From NCBI RefSeq assembly GCF_009905375.1, contig NW_027417535.1, forward strand, positions 1 through 64,000: a stretch of DNA of 64,000 nt. Reading direction: 5' to 3'. Below the pieces are notes generated by a model that saw only the letters and a list, made by a program, of their open reading frames with translations, did no database searches and was not told where the DNA came from. Made by a program: the position numbers and the translations under genes. Source of the stretch: Apium graveolens (taxonomy: Eukaryota > Streptophyta > Magnoliopsida > Apiales > Apiaceae). Positions 12,983-23,823 of the stretch are shown piece after piece (the first letter of the stretch is position 1; each line of letters starts with the position of its first letter).

Positions 12983-14868
12983 TGGGAGCAACCCAGCCTC
13001 TCACTCAAAAAATCACTCCCTTCCCTCAAGCCTAAAACTGATTCTACAGTTGCCATGTCCTCTACAGTTGGAGTTGTTTCTGTTAAGTGTGTAGAGGCCA
13101 TCAACGGATAGGGAGTATCCGTTGAAGTGGAAACTGATGGTATCAACAGATAACTGCTGTTAAGCTTATCCGTTGAAGAACAACCACTTGTCAACGGATG
13201 AGAGATATTCGTTGAAGAAGGAAATGATGTAGAGATAGAAAGTGATATAATTGTTGAATCTGTGTGGATTGATTTTAAGTGAGGTGACACAGATTCTGCA
13301 ACTACATTTAAAAGAATTGGCTGATGATCCAACAAATCATCTAAAAGATGATGATCACCAGGTTTTGAGTGGGGCTCCTCCCTGAGTTTTAATGAGGGAG
13401 AATCAGGAATTGATGTGAATATCATATCCACATCCAGAGAGGGTGTAGGAGAGTTTGAGGAATGGTGTGTGTCTATATTGAGAGAATGGGGCTGTGATTC
13501 CATATTTGCTGGAATCACATCAAGCTGAATTTGAGAAGGCACAGATACTGGTTGGTGTATCTGTGCTGTGTGTGCCCCTTGTGTGGAAACTAGGGTTTTG
13601 GCCTTCTTCTTCCTTAAAAAGGCTTGAATTGGTGAATGTTTAGCTTCAGTGTCCCTCCCTCTTTTGTTCTGTGTCCCTGGATGGGGACTATTTTCAATAG
13701 TTACATCCTTTTGGGAGGATGCAACTAGGGATGTGCTGGACTCCTTTTGAACCACTACAGTCTTTTGAGAGACTGTGGCTTGGCTGGAATGGGTACCACT
13801 CACCTCTCCCACCTTATCCTGGGGGGCTTTTTGATGTTCACCCCTCCCCTCACCACTCACAACCTGTTCACTCCCTTCAGGGTTTATGGTAGTTGTTACA
13901 ACTGTTGTCTTTTGAGAAACAACAGAGGTAGGTTTCTTTGACTTGACTTTGGAGATTTTAGATTTGGTGGCTTTGGTAGGAACCTGTTTGGACAATGACA
14001 CAGGTTCCATAGCCACGCTAGAAGGCAAAGAAACATTGAGGTTGGAAATAGTAGGAGTTACAGAAACATTTACCTCACTTACCTGTGGTGCATTCATGAT
14101 TGGCAAGTATACCAATGGCACCTGGCTGTTGAGGTTCATTCTCAAAAGGTCTGCAAGGACCCTTTTCTCTTGTGCCCAGCATTTGAGTTTATTATTCTCA
14201 TTGGATATAACCAAACCTTCAGCAACATGGTTAGCCAATAACATAAAGAATCTAGCAAAGTAGATGTTATGTGGTCTATTAGCTTTGTTACCTAATCTGG
14301 AACCTAATTCTAGCATAACACAGTTGCTAAAATTAAAGTACCTATCAGAAACTAGCATATAGAGCATATTAACAAGAGATGAAGTGATAGCATCAAAATT
14401 GCTAATCTTCCCAGAGAAAACCTTAATGAAGGCATCTCCAAGAAAACTCCATTCTTTCCTAAGGCCTTTCCTTCTAATACTTACTTAACTAGCAGAATCA
14501 AAAGCATAGCCTATGGAATCTAGCATAGCAGAGACATCTTTATCAGTGTGTGGTGTCATGGCATTGTTCTCAGGCAACTTAAAGCAAGATTGTAAATCAT
14601 CACAATTAATGCAATAGTCCTTACCTTTGAGAGAGAAGGCAATAGTCATATCTGTGGAGTTGAACTCTGCAGTTGTCCAAATCTCCTCAATCACTTCACA
14701 GTAGATGGTTGGGGCTTCCAGCATTGCATAGCTTAGTTTGCAGTTCTTGATGAAGTCCATCATCTTGTGATAATCAGAATGGGCTTCCTTCTTTTCAACC
14801 AAGACTATGAAATTATTCTTTTCATAAACAAATCCTGTTTGAGACATAATTTTGACTATTGGTGCCAT
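12983..14868 (-). pseudogene. Envelope-like third ORF of element A, broken by a stop and by G1
   Basis: Reads from an ATG at 14868. One in-frame stop near 14482-14484 splits it after 127 codons; the same frame then continues to the G1 boundary at 12983, after which the last residues are LTR-derived. The first part (MAPIVKIMSQTGF) and the block LADLLRMNLNSQ...PLVYLPIMNAP resemble the extra ORF found downstream of pol in Sirevirus elements. The rest is low-complexity Ser/Thr/Pro-rich. Called envelope-like by position and family only; no proven role. Several copies of the TCAACGGA motif lie within it (13101-13200). Confidence 0.72.
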
Positions 14869-15400
14869 TTTTGTGAGTAGAGATTGCAGAGAAGAACTTG
14901 AGAATTGAGAGAGAAAGAGAATGATAATTGCAAGAAAGCGTAAAGTGAAAATAAGAATTCAATTGGGCTTTTATACTTTCTTGAATTAGAACACAAATTA
15001 AAACAATTAAATGATACTTTTAAGTAAGTGAAAGCCGTTCAGGAATAAAAGAAACTGTAGAAATTCTGAAAACTACCGTAAATACAAATACATACAATAT
15101 TGTATATCTGTATCAACAGTTGAGTAAAAGAATCAACGGCTGTGACTCACTAACGTGACACATCAACGGATAAGGTAAATAGTTATCCGTTGATGAACAA
15201 CACTATTTTATCCGTTGAAGGATAAAATTACCAGAAATGTATTTGTCTTTCAACGGATAATGAATATCCGTTGATAGAACAATTTTGGCTTTCAACGGAT
15301 AGGGAATATCCGTTGATAGGATAAGTCTTGATTAAAGCCAACTTTGTTCTTGCAGCAAATTCATTTCAGGCTACAAGACAGATTACATAGATGACATAGA
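14869..15400 (-). repeat. Spacer between pol and third ORF with TCAACGGA hairpins
   Basis: Non-coding. Between 15163 and 15316 it holds seven copies of TCCGTTGA or its inverse TCAACGGA, arranged mainly as facing pairs that can form hairpins: 15162-15194, 15250-15274 and 15292-15316, plus a single copy near 15210. Confidence 0.85.
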
Positions 15401-18400
15401 TTATGAATAGTTAAGCATACCTAACTCACTTACTAATCTTGTGAATGTTGATTCATCAAGTGGCTTGGTAAATATGTCTGCAATCTGCTTTTCACTTGGA
15501 ACAAAATGAAGTTCCACTGTACCTTTCATCACATGTTCCCTAATGAAGTGGTACTTGATATCAATGTGCTTGGTTCTTGAGTGCTGCACTGGATTTTCAG
15601 TAATGGCAATGGCACTTGTGTTGTCACAAAATATTGGAATTTTGTCAACAGTTATACCATAGTCAAATAACTGATTCCTCATCCACAGTATTTGTGCACA
15701 GCAACTACCAGCTGCAATGTATTCAGCTTCAGCTGTTGATGTGGAAACATAATTCTGCTTCTTGCTGAACCATGATACAAGCTTGTTTCCTAGAAATTGA
15801 CAGGTGCCTGTTGTGCTTTTCCTGTCTAATTTGCAACCTGCATAATCTGCATCTGAGTAGCCAATTAGATCAAAACCAGGCTCTCTAGGGTACCAAATTC
15901 CTAGATTTGGAGTCCCTCTGAGATATCTGAAAATTCTTTTAATAGCCACTAAGTGAGATTCTTTAGGGTCAGCTTGAAATCTAGCACAGAGACATGTAGA
16001 AAACATAATATCAGGTCTACTGGCAGTTAAATATAAAAGTGAGCCAACCATGCCTCTATAACTTGTAATATCCACAGACTTTTCAGCCTTGTTTAATTCA
16101 AGCTTGGTGGCAGTGGCCATGGGAGTTTTTGCAGGTGAACAATCCATTAAGTCAAACTTCTTTAAAAGATCATAAATATATTTAGTTTGACTAATGAAAA
16201 TTCCACCACTAACTTGTTTAACTTGTAAACCAAGAAAGTAAGTTAGCTCTCCCATCATGCTCATTTCATATTTACTTTGCATTAATTTAGCAAACTTTTT
16301 ACAAAGTTTATCATCTGTAGATCCAAATATAATATCATCTACATAAATTTGTACAAGTATCTTAGAGCCATTAACATTTCTAAAGAAGAGAGTTTTGTCA
16401 ACAGTACCTCTTGTGAAGTGATTATCTAGAAGGAACTTTGATAAAGTCTCATACCAGGCTCTAGGTGCTTGCTTTAGTCCATAGAGTGCTTTCAACAGAT
16501 AATACACATGGTCTGGAAAATTTGGATCTTCAAAACCTGGAGGTTGGCTTACATAAACTTCTTCCTCTAATTCCCCATTTAGAAATGCACTCTTGACATC
16601 CATCTGATACACTTTGAAATTGGCATTAGCTGCATAGGCTAGAAAGATTCTGATGGCTTCAAGTCTTGCAACTGGAGCAAATGTTTCATCAAAATCTATT
16701 ACCTCTTGTTGAGAATAGCCTTTGGCAACCAATCTGGCTTTATTCCTTATGACAATGCCATTTTCATCTATCTTGTTTCTGAATACCCATTTTGTGTCAA
16801 TAGAACTTTTGTTCTTTGGCTTGGGTACCAGTTTCCACACTTTGTTCCTCTCAAATTAGTTTAGCTCCTCTTGCATAGCTAAAATCCAATCTGGATACAA
16901 AAGAGCTTCTTCCACTCGCTTAGGTTCCTCCTGTGATAGAAAGCTACTATACAGACATTCATCTTGAGTAGCCCTTCTAGTTTGTACTTTAGATGTAGCA
17001 TCACCAATGATCAGTTCAAAAGGGTGATTCTTGGTCCATTTCCTTTGAGGTGGTAGATTAGCCCTTGATGAGGTTGCCTCAGTATTGTCATGATGTGAGA
17101 TAGAATGTTGATTTGTTGAAACTCCCCCTGATTTGCTGATCCTTTGAAAGGAATTGGGAGTTCTATCAACTGATGAGGTGAAGTGATTATCCGTTGACAG
17201 ACTGTGATCAACGGATGCTTCGTTATGAACTTCAACGGATGATGCACTTTGTCTTTCAACGGATGCTGCATTGCTTCTTTCAACGGAAGCTGAATTTTGA
17301 CTTCCAACGGATGCAGCATTCTGTGCATTATCCAAAGGCAGACTCTGGTTTCTTCTTGAGATGCCTTCTTCATCAATCTCATCTTCACTATCATCACAAT
17401 ATATCTCAATATTGTTAAATTTGAGTCCTTCATGATGTCCCTCATCTGTTAGTCCATCAATCTTTTTATCATCAAACACAACATGTACAGATTCCATGAC
17501 AATGTTGGTTCTTAGATTGTAGACCCTATATGATTTTACAGCAGAATAACCAACAAATATTCCTTCATCAGCCTTTGCATCAAACTTTCCTTTGTGATCA
17601 GATTGATTCCTTAAGATGTAACATTTGCAACCAAAGACATGTAGAAAGTTTAAAGTTGGTTTTCTTCTCTTGAATAATTGATAGGGAGTCATGCATTTTG
17701 CTTGATTGATTAGAGAAATATTCTGAGTGTAACATGCACAGTTAACAGCCTCAGCCCAAAAATAAGTTGGGAGCTTTGACTCCTCAAGCATTGTCCTTGC
17801 AGCTTCAATTAGTGATCTATTCTTCCTTTCCACCACACCATTTTGTTGTGGAGTTCTTGGAGCTGAGAACTCATGCATGATCCCATTTACTCCACAGAAC
17901 ATCTTCATGGTTGAATTCTTGAACTCAGTTCCATTGTCACTCCTAATATTCCTTACTTTGAAATCAGGATGATTGTTGACTTGCTTGATATGATTGATGA
18001 TGATTTCACTAGCTTCATCCTTTGATCCAAGAAAATAAACCCATGAAAACTTTGAGAAATCATCTACAATCACTAGGCAGTATCTTTTCCTTGAAATTGA
18101 CAATACATTGACTGGTCCAAAAAGATCCATGTGTAGAAGTTGCAGTGGTTCATCAATTGCAGATTCAAGCTTCTTACTGAATGATACTTTCTTTTGCTTT
18201 CCTTTCTGACAAGCATCACACAGTCCATCCCTTGTGAATTCCATTAGAGGCATTTCTCTAACTAAGTCCTTTTTGACTAGATCATTCATTGTTTTGAAAT
18301 TCAAATGGGACAGCTTCTTATGCCATAGCCAACTTTCAACTGTACTTGCTTTGCTGAGAAGACAAGTAATGGATTCTGCATCTGTAGAGTTGAAATCAGC

Positions 18401-18745
18401 TAAGTACACATTTCCTTTTCTAACTCCAGTTAGAACCACTTTATTGTCCTTTTTACTTGTGACAATACAGGCTTCAGAATTGAAGAAAACAGTATTCCCT
18501 CTGTCACATAGTTGACTGATGCTCAATAAATTGTGTTTGAGACCATCAACCAATGCAACTTCATCAATGATGACATTTTCTTTTGAAATCAAGCCATATC
18601 CCATAGTGAATCCTTTGCTGTCATCTCCAAAGGTTATGCTAGGGCCAGCTCTCTCCTTAAATTCTGTGAGCAGGGTGAAATCTTCTGTCATGTGTCTTGA
18701 ACAACCACTGTCCAAGTACCATAGATTCCTTCTTTGTCCCTGCAC
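15401..18745 (-). pseudogene. Copia Pol of element A (PR-IN-RT-RH), one in-frame stop
   Basis: Protease (YLDSGCSRHM) opens the frame near 18700. Integrase follows with an HHCC zinc domain near 18200-18320 and a DDE core (MDLFGP, RSDNGTEF, GVVERKN between about 18125 and 17830). A linker with repeated ASVE units comes next, then reverse transcriptase (YVDDIIFGS near 16335) and RNase H (SDADYAGC near 15840, [10 protein letters not shown] near 15735, DNTSAIAI). A single in-frame TAA at 16856-16858 sits between integrase and RT; both sides are in the same frame and otherwise intact. The frame is shifted by +1 relative to gag. Domain order is copia. Confidence 0.92.
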
Positions 18746-18758
18746 ACAACAAAATCAA

Positions 18759-21152
18759 TCAAGTTGATTTTGGTACCCAAGTTTCCTTGGGTCCAGCCTT
18801 GTTAGTCTTTTTCCTAGACTTCATTCTTCCTGCATCTTTTGACTTAGGTAACTTTGGGTCTACCTTGGTCTCAGATGTGGTTGGTTGAAGTGTAGGGTTA
18901 GTCACAGAATCATTTAACACATTTGATTGAATTTGATAAGGCATAGGTTGTGCAAACATGTTATTCCACATAGGCATATTGTATGGCATTTGAGGCATAC
19001 TAAATGCAGTAAAGTAAGGATTGTTAATGTATGACATGTTTGCAAAATATGGATGGGGATTCTGGTGAGACATAACAGGCATAGCATGCAGAGGTGACAT
19101 AGACATGTTAGGCATGGAGGGATTTGAAGGTATGAGAGCATTTTTAACAGATTTGCAATTAACAGATAGGTGATTAACACTTTTACAATGTACACAGCTT
19201 TTTCTAGGAGCATACCTATCAGGTGAGTAATTGTTATGTTTATTAATCCCTACCTTCCCATTTCTTTTAGATTTTCTTTTAGTTTCCTTCTTATCCTCAA
19301 CCAACTTAAGCCTATCTTTTAACTGATCTAAAGTCATGTGTCCTATATTCACCTTACTGACATCTCTGGATGTGCTAGCTCCTTCTTTGACAAAGTTCTT
19401 GAGAGTTGAATCATTCTTTTTATTTTTAAAAGAACTTACCTGTTTTAATTGATGAGCCTTCAACGGATGCTCCTTTTCTTCCTTCAACGGATAACTTTCA
19501 TCATCCGTTGATTCCACATCTATTGACAATCCATCAATTAATTCTAACTTCTTTTTGTTTTTCTTCCAGGCATCCTCACAGAATGATTCAATTCCCTGAA
19601 CCTTGGCAATTTGAACACTAACATCCCTAGATGTTTTCCAGGCCTTGATTACCTCTTGCTCACTTTCTAATTGTTTAGAAAGAATTTCTACTTTATTAAC
19701 AGCTTCTTCTAGTTCACTCTCGATAGTCAAGCATTTAAGTTTAATCTTTTCAAGCTCAATTACCTGACTCTCTAACACAACATTCCTATCACTTAAAAAC
19801 ACATTATTTTCTTTGATCCTAGTGTTTTCTTTAGCTAGTGATTTAAGAGAAACACGCAAATGATATAATTCATTGGACATATCATTTATGGCTTTATTGC
19901 ATTCATGTTTAGAAAGCTGAGAGAGATCAGTAGTAATTACCTGGTTGCTTGATGAACTAGTTTCATTTTCATCAGAATTAGCCATCAGGGCTAGGTTGAC
20001 ATATTCCACATCATCATCTTCATTTACCCCATCTGCTGCCCAATCATCTTGAGTAAGAAAAGCTCTTTCCTTTTGTTTGAGCAAATCAAAATACTTCCTT
20101 TTGTAATCAACTTGCTCAAATTTCTTTTTCTCAGAATTTGGCTTCCTACACTCACTTGCAAAGTGTCCACTAATGCCACAGTTGTAACATTTGAACCTTG
20201 ATTTGTCCACCATGTTTTTGTTTGGCTTAGTGAACTTTGTGTTTTTCCTGAACTTCATCTTTGCAAACCTCCTGGACAGAAAGGCCAGATGTTCATCAAT
20301 ATCATCAGATTCATCCTGACTGGAATTGTCTTCATCCTCAGCAACTTGCTCTTTACCCTTGCTTGATTCTGATTTACTTGTGCCAATTTTGAGACTTGGC
20401 ATTGTCTTTTCCTCATTTCTGGCTTCAACTTTTTCACTGTCAGCTACAAGTGCAACTGATCCTCCTTTTCTCTTTCCCTTTTCCAACAGCTCATCTTGCT
20501 CCATATCAAGTTCATAAGTCTTCAAAATTCCATATAATCTTTCAAGTGTGAAGTCCTTATAATCTTGAGAATTTCTTAGAGAAACAGTCATAGGCTTCCA
20601 TTCCTTTGGTAGAGACCTTAGAAATTTTAGATTGGAGTCCTTGACTTGGTACATTCTCCCATACAGCTTTAATCCATTCAATAGTTTCTGAAATCTGTTG
20701 AATGTATCATTCAATGATTCTCCTTCTTCAAAGTGGAAATATTCATATTGTTGAATGAGAAGCTGCATTTTGTTTTCTCTAACTTGCTCCGTGCCTTCAC
20801 AGATAAGCTGCACAGTATCCCAAATTTCCTTAGCAGTTTGGCTATTGATGACATTGTCAAACATATCTTGATCCAGGCCATTAAACAAAATGTTCATGGC
20901 TTTCTTGTCCTTGTGGACCTCTTCAATATCTTCAACAGTCCATTCTGCCTTTGGCTTGGGAATAGACTGTCCAACAGCAACTGTAGCAGTAGCAGCTGTG
21001 GCCACCTTGTGTGGGATGTGAGGACCATTCTCAATGCAGTTGATGTAGCTTTCATCTTGAGAGAGAAGATGTAAATGCATCTTCACCTTCCAGTGATGAT
21101 AGTTATCTCTTTCCAGGATTGGAATCTTTATACCAATGTCCTTCTTACTCAT
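18759..21152 (-). CDS. Sirevirus-like Gag of element A
   Basis: 797 residues. The N-terminal part (to about 240) is the copia Gag fold seen in plant elements (RLYGILKTYELDMEQ). A zinc knuckle CYNCGISGHFASEC lies near residue 321 and a second, CVHCKSVNHLSVNC, near 653. Between them is a charged coiled-coil region of about 90 residues (around 420-520), as expected of Sirevirus Gags. It ends WVPKST and stop, 30-odd bases before the protease frame begins. Two copies of the TCAACGGA motif and one inverse copy are embedded in the coding sequence at 19459-19510. Uninterrupted. Confidence 0.9.
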   Translation of the reverse strand: MSKKDIGIKIPILERDNYHHWKVKMHLHLLSQDESYINCIENGPHIPHKVATAATATVAVGQSIPKPKAEWTVEDIEEVHKDKKAMNILFNGLDQDMFDNVINSQTAKEIWDTVQLICEGTEQVRENKMQLLIQQYEYFHFEEGESLNDTFNRFQKLLNGLKLYGRMYQVKDSNLKFLRSLPKEWKPMTVSLRNSQDYKDFTLERLYGILKTYELDMEQDELLEKGKRKGGSVALVADSEKVEARNEEKTMPSLKIGTSKSESSKGKEQVAEDEDNSSQDESDDIDEHLAFLSRRFAKMKFRKNTKFTKPNKNMVDKSRFKCYNCGISGHFASECRKPNSEKKKFEQVDYKRKYFDLLKQKERAFLTQDDWAADGVNEDDDVEYVNLALMANSDENETSSSSNQVITTDLSQLSKHECNKAINDMSNELYHLRVSLKSLAKENTRIKENNVFLSDRNVVLESQVIELEKIKLKCLTIESELEEAVNKVEILSKQLESEQEVIKAWKTSRDVSVQIAKVQGIESFCEDAWKKNKKKLELIDGLSIDVESTDDESYPLKEEKEHPLKAHQLKQVSSFKNKKNDSTLKNFVKEGASTSRDVSKVNIGHMTLDQLKDRLKLVEDKKETKRKSKRNGKVGINKHNNYSPDRYAPRKSCVHCKSVNHLSVNCKSVKNALIPSNPSMPNMSMSPLHAMPVMSHQNPHPYFANMSYINNPYFTAFSMPQMPYNMPMWNNMFAQPMPYQIQSNVLNDSVTNPTLQPTTSETKVDPKLPKSKDAGRMKSRKKTNKAGPKETWVPKST

Positions 21153-21198
21153 GATGTTAGCAGAATAGATCTTTAAACTCTCTGTATGTTAAGAGCTC

Positions 21199-21210
21199 GC
21201 TCTGATACCA
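21199..21210 (-). other. Primer binding site of element A (tRNA-iMet)
   Basis: Minus strand TGGTATCAGAGC, two bases from the LTR end. Confidence 0.9.
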
Positions 21211-21566
21211 ATTGTTATTCCCAGTGGACTAACAATGAGATTTACAGAAGGGGGGTTGAATGTAAATCTAAAACTTTTTCAAGTTTTGAGCAGTTTGAGA
21301 GACTAAGTGTTTGAGTGATCAAATGTGTGTGAATTGCTTGGAGCTGATGCAGACAGATATATATTCAAACACAAATGTAATGAACACAAAGAACTTAAAA
21401 ACTTTTCTGGTGGATTTGTTGTTCCACCAGAGATGTGTTATTTCAGAAAATCTGTGATTCAAAATTAAATCACAGCTGCTTCCTAGTACAAACTAGATGA
21501 TTTTCTCTCTTGATATTTCTAAACAGCTCAGGGAAAATTCCTCTCTAATTACTAGCTACTACTTGG

Positions 21567-21576
21567 TTTATATATC
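21567..21576 (-). promoter_or_regulatory. Candidate TATA box in element A LTR
   Basis: Minus strand GATATATAAA, mid-LTR, upstream of the presumed R region. Position only; no transcript evidence. Confidence 0.4.
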
Positions 21577-21811
21577 ACCAAGTTTATAAGTGAAGACAAA
21601 GATAAAGTACAATAAGATAATAGTTCTCCACTTGCTTCTGTTCCATTTTTATCCAGTGTAATATGGAATTATCTGTTGACTTTTCCATTTTGAACCAGAC
21701 TAAAAACGGCTGCTTTTTCTGCTGTTCCTGAAATAGGCTACCACATCTCTGTCAATCCATGTGCCTCTGTCAGCTTTGTTAACTGTCACTATCAACTGCT
21801 ATAAGACTGAG

Positions 21812-22250
21812 CATCCGTTCAAGCTTTCATCCGTTGATGGCTTTATCCGTTGATGCTCTAGCAGTGCATCCGTTGAAGCTTTCATCCATTGATGGCTTTA
21901 TCCGTTGATGCTCTAGCAGTTGAAGCTTTATCCGTTGAAGCACTTATCCATTGAAGCGTTTATCCGTTGAAGCGTTAGAGACATCCGTTGAAGCTTAGTT
22001 TCTTATCCGTTGAAGATCTTCAATATCAGTTGATACTTCTTCACTTATACAAAATTACAAGGCATGAAATATTTATAATTAGCCCTTCTACTTGTACATC
22101 CATTAGTAGTCAACATGACTGATTATCTCCTAACAACATCTAAGAATTATAGCTTGAAACCAGAGAGTGAGATGTGCTACAATACCAAACTTATTTCTAA
22201 GTAAGGCTACTCCTTCAACGGATAGCCAAGATGGTCTTATCCGTTGAGGC
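21812..22250. repeat. TCCGTTGA motif cluster in element A LTR
   Basis: Around ten exact TCCGTTGA or TCAACGGA octamers plus several one-base variants (ATCCATTGA, ATCCGTTCA). Many are set in a short tandem arrangement with GCTCTAGCAGT and AAGCTT spacers between 21820 and 22010. Confidence 0.88.
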
Positions 22251-22320
22251 TACAAACACTAGATTTCTACTTAAGTGTTTTGCTGAACTTATCATCAAAC
22301 TAATACACATATTCCTAACA

Positions 22321-22639
22321 ATTTACTTAATATATACTTAATTCACTTAATTAAATTTTACCAATTTATTTGAAATAACACATCTAGGTGGTGAGTACGA
22401 CACAAGTACTTATATATAATTTATTTTTTTCCATAATTGTTCTTAATAATCAAGAAGGGGAGTATTTTGATTATAATCCATTTAATGTCTAATTTTTTAC
22501 TTCATTATGCTTAAATTTTTACTTTATTCTATTTATAATTCGTTTACTCATTGTTTTGATGTATACTAATTATGCTTAAATTTTTACTTCATTCCATTTG
22601 TTGCGTATATATATATATAGAATTAACTCTGTGAAGGAG
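22321..22639. other. AT-rich sequence with no recognised gene
   Basis: Between LTR of A and the first transposase exon. Contains a loose direct repeat of ATGCTTAAATTTTTACTT (near 22507 and 22572) and an AT microsatellite near 22610. It may be CACTA intron or 5' sequence; nothing firm. Confidence 0.4.
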
Positions 22640-23823
22640 AAAAGATACTACCACCTGGTCCCAGAACTCATTCCCGAGCCATTGCAGCCCCCACTACGAA
22701 CACAGAAGCAAAGAGTTCATCTGCTCAAAAACTTATCAATCAAACTTAGAGTAAACTGTTGAAACAGTGTGGCAATTTTGAAAGTGGATCAGCTGCCACT
22801 TATATAGCGCTGCGGGAACGTCAGATGTAGAATCTTGAAGCTGATCCAATGATAGAGGATGTTGGTGAGTCGAGTTTACAAAATGCCTAGGAAGTTGTTG
22901 AAAAAGGTAATAAACATGACACCTGAGTATGTTCTTGTGAGATTATTAACAATAATATAGCAACTAGGACCCACAATTTTTTATTATATTTTCATTTATG
23001 GTCAGTACCTAAAAAACCTCGAGGACGGACAAAAATGTTGAAAGTTCATGGTAGGAGTGCTAATGAGAAGCCAATCATTAAATTCAGTAAACGGGGTCAG
23101 CCAATTGGAGAAAGGAAGATTAGATCTGAGTTGAGTAATTTTCTGGGGACACTAGTCAAGGATCATGTGTCCCTTACTCATGTAAACTGGCATGTCATTC
23201 CACAAGAATTGAAGAAGAATATTGTGGAATATACTCTGGTATTCTCAGTTTTACCAATTAGCCTAAAATTTTAGTCTTATTAGTACATGTGCATTGAGAT
23301 AATGCAAAGTTTGAGTTTGGCATATTATAGGATATGTATGATATTCCTGCACACGGGGAAAAGTATTTAAACAAGACACTTAATACTCTTTGGAGAGTGC
23401 ACAAGTCACGTGTCAAAAAGGCACATTATACAAAATATGACAGTGACGAGAAACGGATTCAAAACAGGCCGCATGAAATTCCACTTGAAGATTTTAAGGT
23501 TTTGTTAAAGTATTGGGCAGACGAAAAAGTTCAGGTCAATAGTTTTAGCTTTATCTGTTTGGCATCCAATACCAATATGAGTTGAGATATGTGATATGAT
23601 TTTTTTTATTTGTAACAGGTACTTGAAGAGGAAAATGCAGCCCGTCGTAATTCCTATACTAACCCCCACACACTTGGTCGTAAAACTCTTGCTGAAGTTA
23701 AAGAGAAATTGGTATGACATTATTTTAATTGTAAAAGTGAAATTGTTCGATTTAGGTATAATTGCAAAACCAATATAGTCTCATTATTTGTTAGATTATT
23801 AATCAGACTAATAAATAATTTGA

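Larger units (their letters stand above)
12983..22320 (-). mobile_element. Ty1/copia Sirevirus-like element A, 3' end cut off by G1
   Basis: Minus-strand copia element with 5' LTR (21213-22320), primer site, gag with coiled coil, pol in the copia order (PR-IN-RT-RH), and a third envelope-like ORF after pol. A third ORF and a large coiled-coil Gag are known marks of Sireviruses. G1 interrupts the third ORF at 12982/12983, so the remainder and the 3' LTR lie left of the window. Base run ATTTA follows the LTR at 22321, a candidate target duplication. Confidence 0.88.
21213..22320 (-). repeat. 5' LTR of element A
   Basis: 1108 bp, TG at 21213 (TGTTATTCCC) to CA at 22320 (CCTAACA) on the plus strand. 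Contains a dense cluster of the TCCGTTGA motif and a TATA-like site. Confidence 0.92.

Noticed and set aside
17194..17418. Plus-strand ORF with repeated QRM units
   Set aside because: Antisense shadow of the ASVE-coding motif repeats in pol of element A.
18765..18802. Mini-intron reading at the gag/pol junction of A (GT...TGTGTGCAG)
   Set aside because: Would join the frames in phase but is only about 37 bases, below usual plant intron size; kept only as a note in the frameshift finding.
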